Origin: Methanoculleus sp. UBA208 | Lineage (GTDB): Archaea; Halobacteriota; Methanomicrobia; Methanomicrobiales; Methanoculleaceae | Assembly (NCBI RefSeq): GCF_002498065.1 | Contig: NZ_DAFZ01000042.1 | Coordinates: 1 to 14,782, forward strand | DNA length: 14,782 nucleotides | Reading direction: 5' to 3' | Shown here: positions 13,275 to 14,782 of the stretch, one piece after another | Layout of the letters: each line of letters opens with the position of its first letter | How positions within the stretch are numbered: the first letter of the stretch is position 1 | Position numbers and translations under genes: made by a program | Notes under the pieces: model-generated | What the model saw: only the letters and a program-made list of their open reading frames with translations | What the model was told of the DNA's origin: nothing | The model's database searches: none

Positions 13275-13685
13275 TGGGCATCGGACAGTGATATGAAGCG
13301 GCAGGGCGAAAGGCGGCAGCGGTGCTTGCCAGTCTCCTGGTATCGTTCGGAAGGCTGTCGAACGCCGTTCCGGACATAACCAACCTCATTTTTAGGAAGC
13401 ATCGCACATTCAGGAGGCATTAACGGGTCGTTCCGTCCGGTCGTCGGGAACCTCCTGCCGGAGGGGGATCGGCCGGGCCGCTGGAGAGCACAGGATAAAA
13501 TCCGGCACCTTTAAAGAAGTGTTCGGTTCTGCTCCCTGTGGTGGGAGGGTGTATGTTTATGGCGAACGAGATGGAGTAAATGCCCGGATCCCGGCCCGGA
13601 TTTGTCCCGGCAGGCATTCGAGAATTATTATCACAATATATTTATATTACCTCGATTATTCCTTGGCCTGCAAGGGGGGATATGT
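13275..13685. other. Intergenic region between the two fasciclin genes
   Basis: About 410 bp without a supported gene. It holds CGTTCG (13344-13349) / CGAACG (13359-13364), a 6-bp hairpin, then T5 at 13389-13393, together a possible transcript end for fasciclin 1. CCTCC-TGCC-GGAGG (13451-13464) is another small hairpin. GTTCC (about 13425-13429) and GGAAC (about 13447-13451) can also pair. A nine-codon open frame at 13553-13579 (start ATGTTTATG) has a strong GGAGG (13543-13547); it is too short to call a gene. The last 50 bp are the promoter of fasciclin 2. The 70-codon frame from 13580 overlaps that gene and is not real. Confidence 0.55.
13641..13680 (+). promoter_or_regulatory. TATA box and ribosome site of fasciclin gene 2
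   Basis: An A/T block ending in TTTATATTACC (13641-13651) predicts a start near 13668. The ribosome site CAAGGGGGGA (13671-13680) is base-for-base the same as at fasciclin gene 1 (12481-12490), five nt before the ATG at 13686. CCTTG (13661-13665) and CAAGG (13671-13675) form a 5-bp stem over the first part of the ribosome site. Confidence 0.65.
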
Positions 13686-14782
13686 ATGAGACGACCTGTA
13701 CTGTTCGGTTTGTGCATCGTTCTCCTCCTGTCGATTTCTGCTGCAAGCACGGCAATCTCGATTGGAGGGGGGCCTGTCGAACTGGACCCTGATGAGACTG
13801 TGAACATTACACCGGTAAACAGCACCGAAACGTACGAGGTGCCGCAGACAACAGTGCTTGGAGCACTTGACGCCGCCTCGATCCTCGGTGTATTCGAGTA
13901 CCAGGTTGCTGAAGACCTGCCTCAGGAAGAGGGAAACCTCAGCATTCTATCGATTACCGACATTGAGAACGAGATTGTGAATGAGACGCCGAACAACTGG
14001 ACCTACTGGGTGAACGGCGAGCAGGGTACGACCGGGCCCGCGGTGACGAACGTGACCGACGGGGATAACCTGACCTACTCCTATGGCCCTCCGTCACACA
14101 CCATAGAGAATGCCTCGTATACGCTGGCGGTGAACGTGAGCGTGGTCGGGGCACCACCTGTGAACGTGACGCCGACGCCGACGGTCAATGTGACGCCGAC
14201 ACCAACGGTGAACGTGACGCCGACACCAACGGTGAACGTGACACCGACACCAACGGTGAACGTGACCCCGACGCCGACGCCGGAAGTCAACATCACCGAA
14301 GAGATCGCTGCAGGGCTCTCAGGGCAGGAGAACTTGACGACGTTCGTCGGATTGGTAAACAACTCCACTCTCGGCGAGAGGCTCGAGGCGAACAGGAGTT
14401 ACGTGATATGCGCTCCGACCAACGAAGCGTTCGACGGGCTGGGCAACGAGACGCTTTCGACGATCATGAACAACACGACGCTCTTAAACAGCATACTTGA
14501 GTATCACGTCATCCTGGGAGACTACACGATCGAAGAGCTCGTGATGCTGTGCGAGAATTCGACCGACGGCCAGATCTCCCTGCCGACTGTTGCGGGCACG
14601 GATGTCAACGTCTCGCTTACCGACGGTCAGCTGCTCATCAACAACATCGTTGTTGTGACCCAGATCCAGATCACGAACAACATTGTGGTCTACGTGCTCG
14701 ACGGTGTCCTGATCCCACCGGACACCCCGATCCCAACCCCGACGCCGACGGTGAACGTGACTCCGACACCGACGGTGAACGT
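13686..14782 (+). CDS. Secreted DUF4430-like / FAS1 modular surface protein (cut by window edge)
   Basis: An open frame of 365 codons running off the right edge. Residues 1-22 are a signal peptide (MRRPVLFGLC then a hydrophobic core, AST-A). About 45-155 resembles DUF4430 (transcobalamin-like): GALDAASI, then NNWTYWVNGE (103-112), the usual Trp/Tyr-Val-Asn-Gly motif. Residues 159-198 are five VNVTPTPT repeats. About 199-345 is a FAS1 domain: YVICAPTNEAFDGL, LEYHVILGDYTIEEL, TDVNVSLTDGQLLINNIVVV, IVVYVLDGVLIPP. A second repeat run begins near 346 at the edge, so another module should follow. Asn-X-Thr/Ser sequons are dense, one in every repeat unit. The likely role is a glycosylated cell-surface adhesin or ligand-binding protein; the DUF4430 assignment is by motif only. 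The start is set by CAAGGGGGGA five nt upstream. Confidence 0.88.
   Translation, partial: MRRPVLFGLCIVLLLSISAASTAISIGGGPVELDPDETVNITPVNSTETYEVPQTTVLGALDAASILGVFEYQVAEDLPQEEGNLSILSITDIENEIVNETPNNWTYWVNGEQGTTGPAVTNVTDGDNLTYSYGPPSHTIENASYTLAVNVSVVGAPPVNVTPTPTVNVTPTPTVNVTPTPTVNVTPTPTVNVTPTPTPEVNITEEIAAGLSGQENLTTFVGLVNNSTLGERLEANRSYVICAPTNEAFDGLGNETLSTIMNNTTLLNSILEYHVILGDYTIEELVMLCENSTDGQISLPTVAGTDVNVSLTDGQLLINNIVVVTQIQITNNIVVYVLDGVLIPPDTPIPTPTPTVNVTPTPTVN
14160..14279 (+). repeat. Five 24-bp coding repeats (VNVTPTPT)
   Basis: Five in-frame 24-bp units start at 14160, 14184, 14208, 14232 and 14256, each reading Val-Asn-Val-Thr-Pro-Thr-Pro-Thr. Units differ only at synonymous sites (GTC/GTG, AAT/AAC, ACG/ACA/ACC, CCG/CCA). 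This is a glycosylatable Pro/Thr spacer between two folded domains. Copy number is likely to vary between strains through slippage or recombination. Confidence 0.9.
14742..14782 (+). repeat. Second VNVTPTPT repeat run at the right edge
   Basis: After the FAS1 domain, PTPT codons lead into a full unit at 14751-14774 and the first 8 bp of the next. It is the same repeat as at 14160-14279 and in the same frame, so recombination between the two runs would cleanly delete the FAS1 domain. The run continues beyond the window. Confidence 0.85.

Noticed and set aside
13580..13792. 70-codon open frame before and into fasciclin gene 2
   Set aside because: It overlaps the signal-peptide region of fasciclin 2 in another frame and has no motif. 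The fasciclin frame has the better start signal.
14160..14279. CRISPR or non-coding tandem repeat
   Set aside because: The 24-bp units are in frame, vary only at synonymous positions and encode a Pro/Thr/Asn linker.

Overview
The window is euryarchaeal chromosomal DNA, high in G+C. The most informative genes are archaeal: a coenzyme F420-0:L-glutamate ligase (CofE), a 20S proteasome beta subunit (PsmB), the KH/beta-CASP termination nuclease aCPSF1/FttA and a 52-residue Sec61-beta. TATA-type promoters sit before several genes. With the high G+C and the Asn-X-Thr-rich secreted fasciclin proteins, this suggests a methanogen of the Methanomicrobiales, perhaps Methanoculleus. The genus is an inference.

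Layout, left to right. (1) Positions 1-1946, minus strand: two tandem paralogous FAD oxidoreductases. The complete one carries a C-terminal Rieske domain; the other runs off the left edge. (2) 2093-3325, plus: a TreT-type trehalose synthase (GT4). (3) 3326-4131: about 800 bp with no credible gene, holding a cluster of short hairpins in a repeated two-hairpin unit of about 45 bp. The stems vary in sequence but stay complementary. This is the most unusual part of the window. (4) cofE (plus) converges on sec61-beta (minus), sharing stop-codon bases; sec61-beta diverges from an amidohydrolase. (5) A probable stress/energy-sensing operon: an ATP-type universal stress protein followed by a four-CBS protein, with a dyad at the promoter. 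(6) psmB-fttA-MFS transporter, closely spaced; a T6 tract lies between psmB and fttA. (7) An aldehyde dehydrogenase that keeps its catalytic Cys and Glu but has lost its C-terminal quarter. (8) Two secreted fasciclin (FAS1) proteins with near-identical start regions. The second also has a DUF4430-like domain and VNVTPTPT repeats, and runs off the right edge.

The genes do not form one pathway. They are housekeeping modules (F420 maturation, secretion, proteolysis, transcription termination), stress and osmolyte functions (Usp/CBS, TreT, Rieske oxidoreductases) and a cell-surface module. Points most worth following up: the hairpin-unit array, the 21-bp perfect dyad next to the TATA box of the first fasciclin gene, the U-tract before the gene of the U-tract-dependent termination factor, and the truncated aldehyde dehydrogenase.
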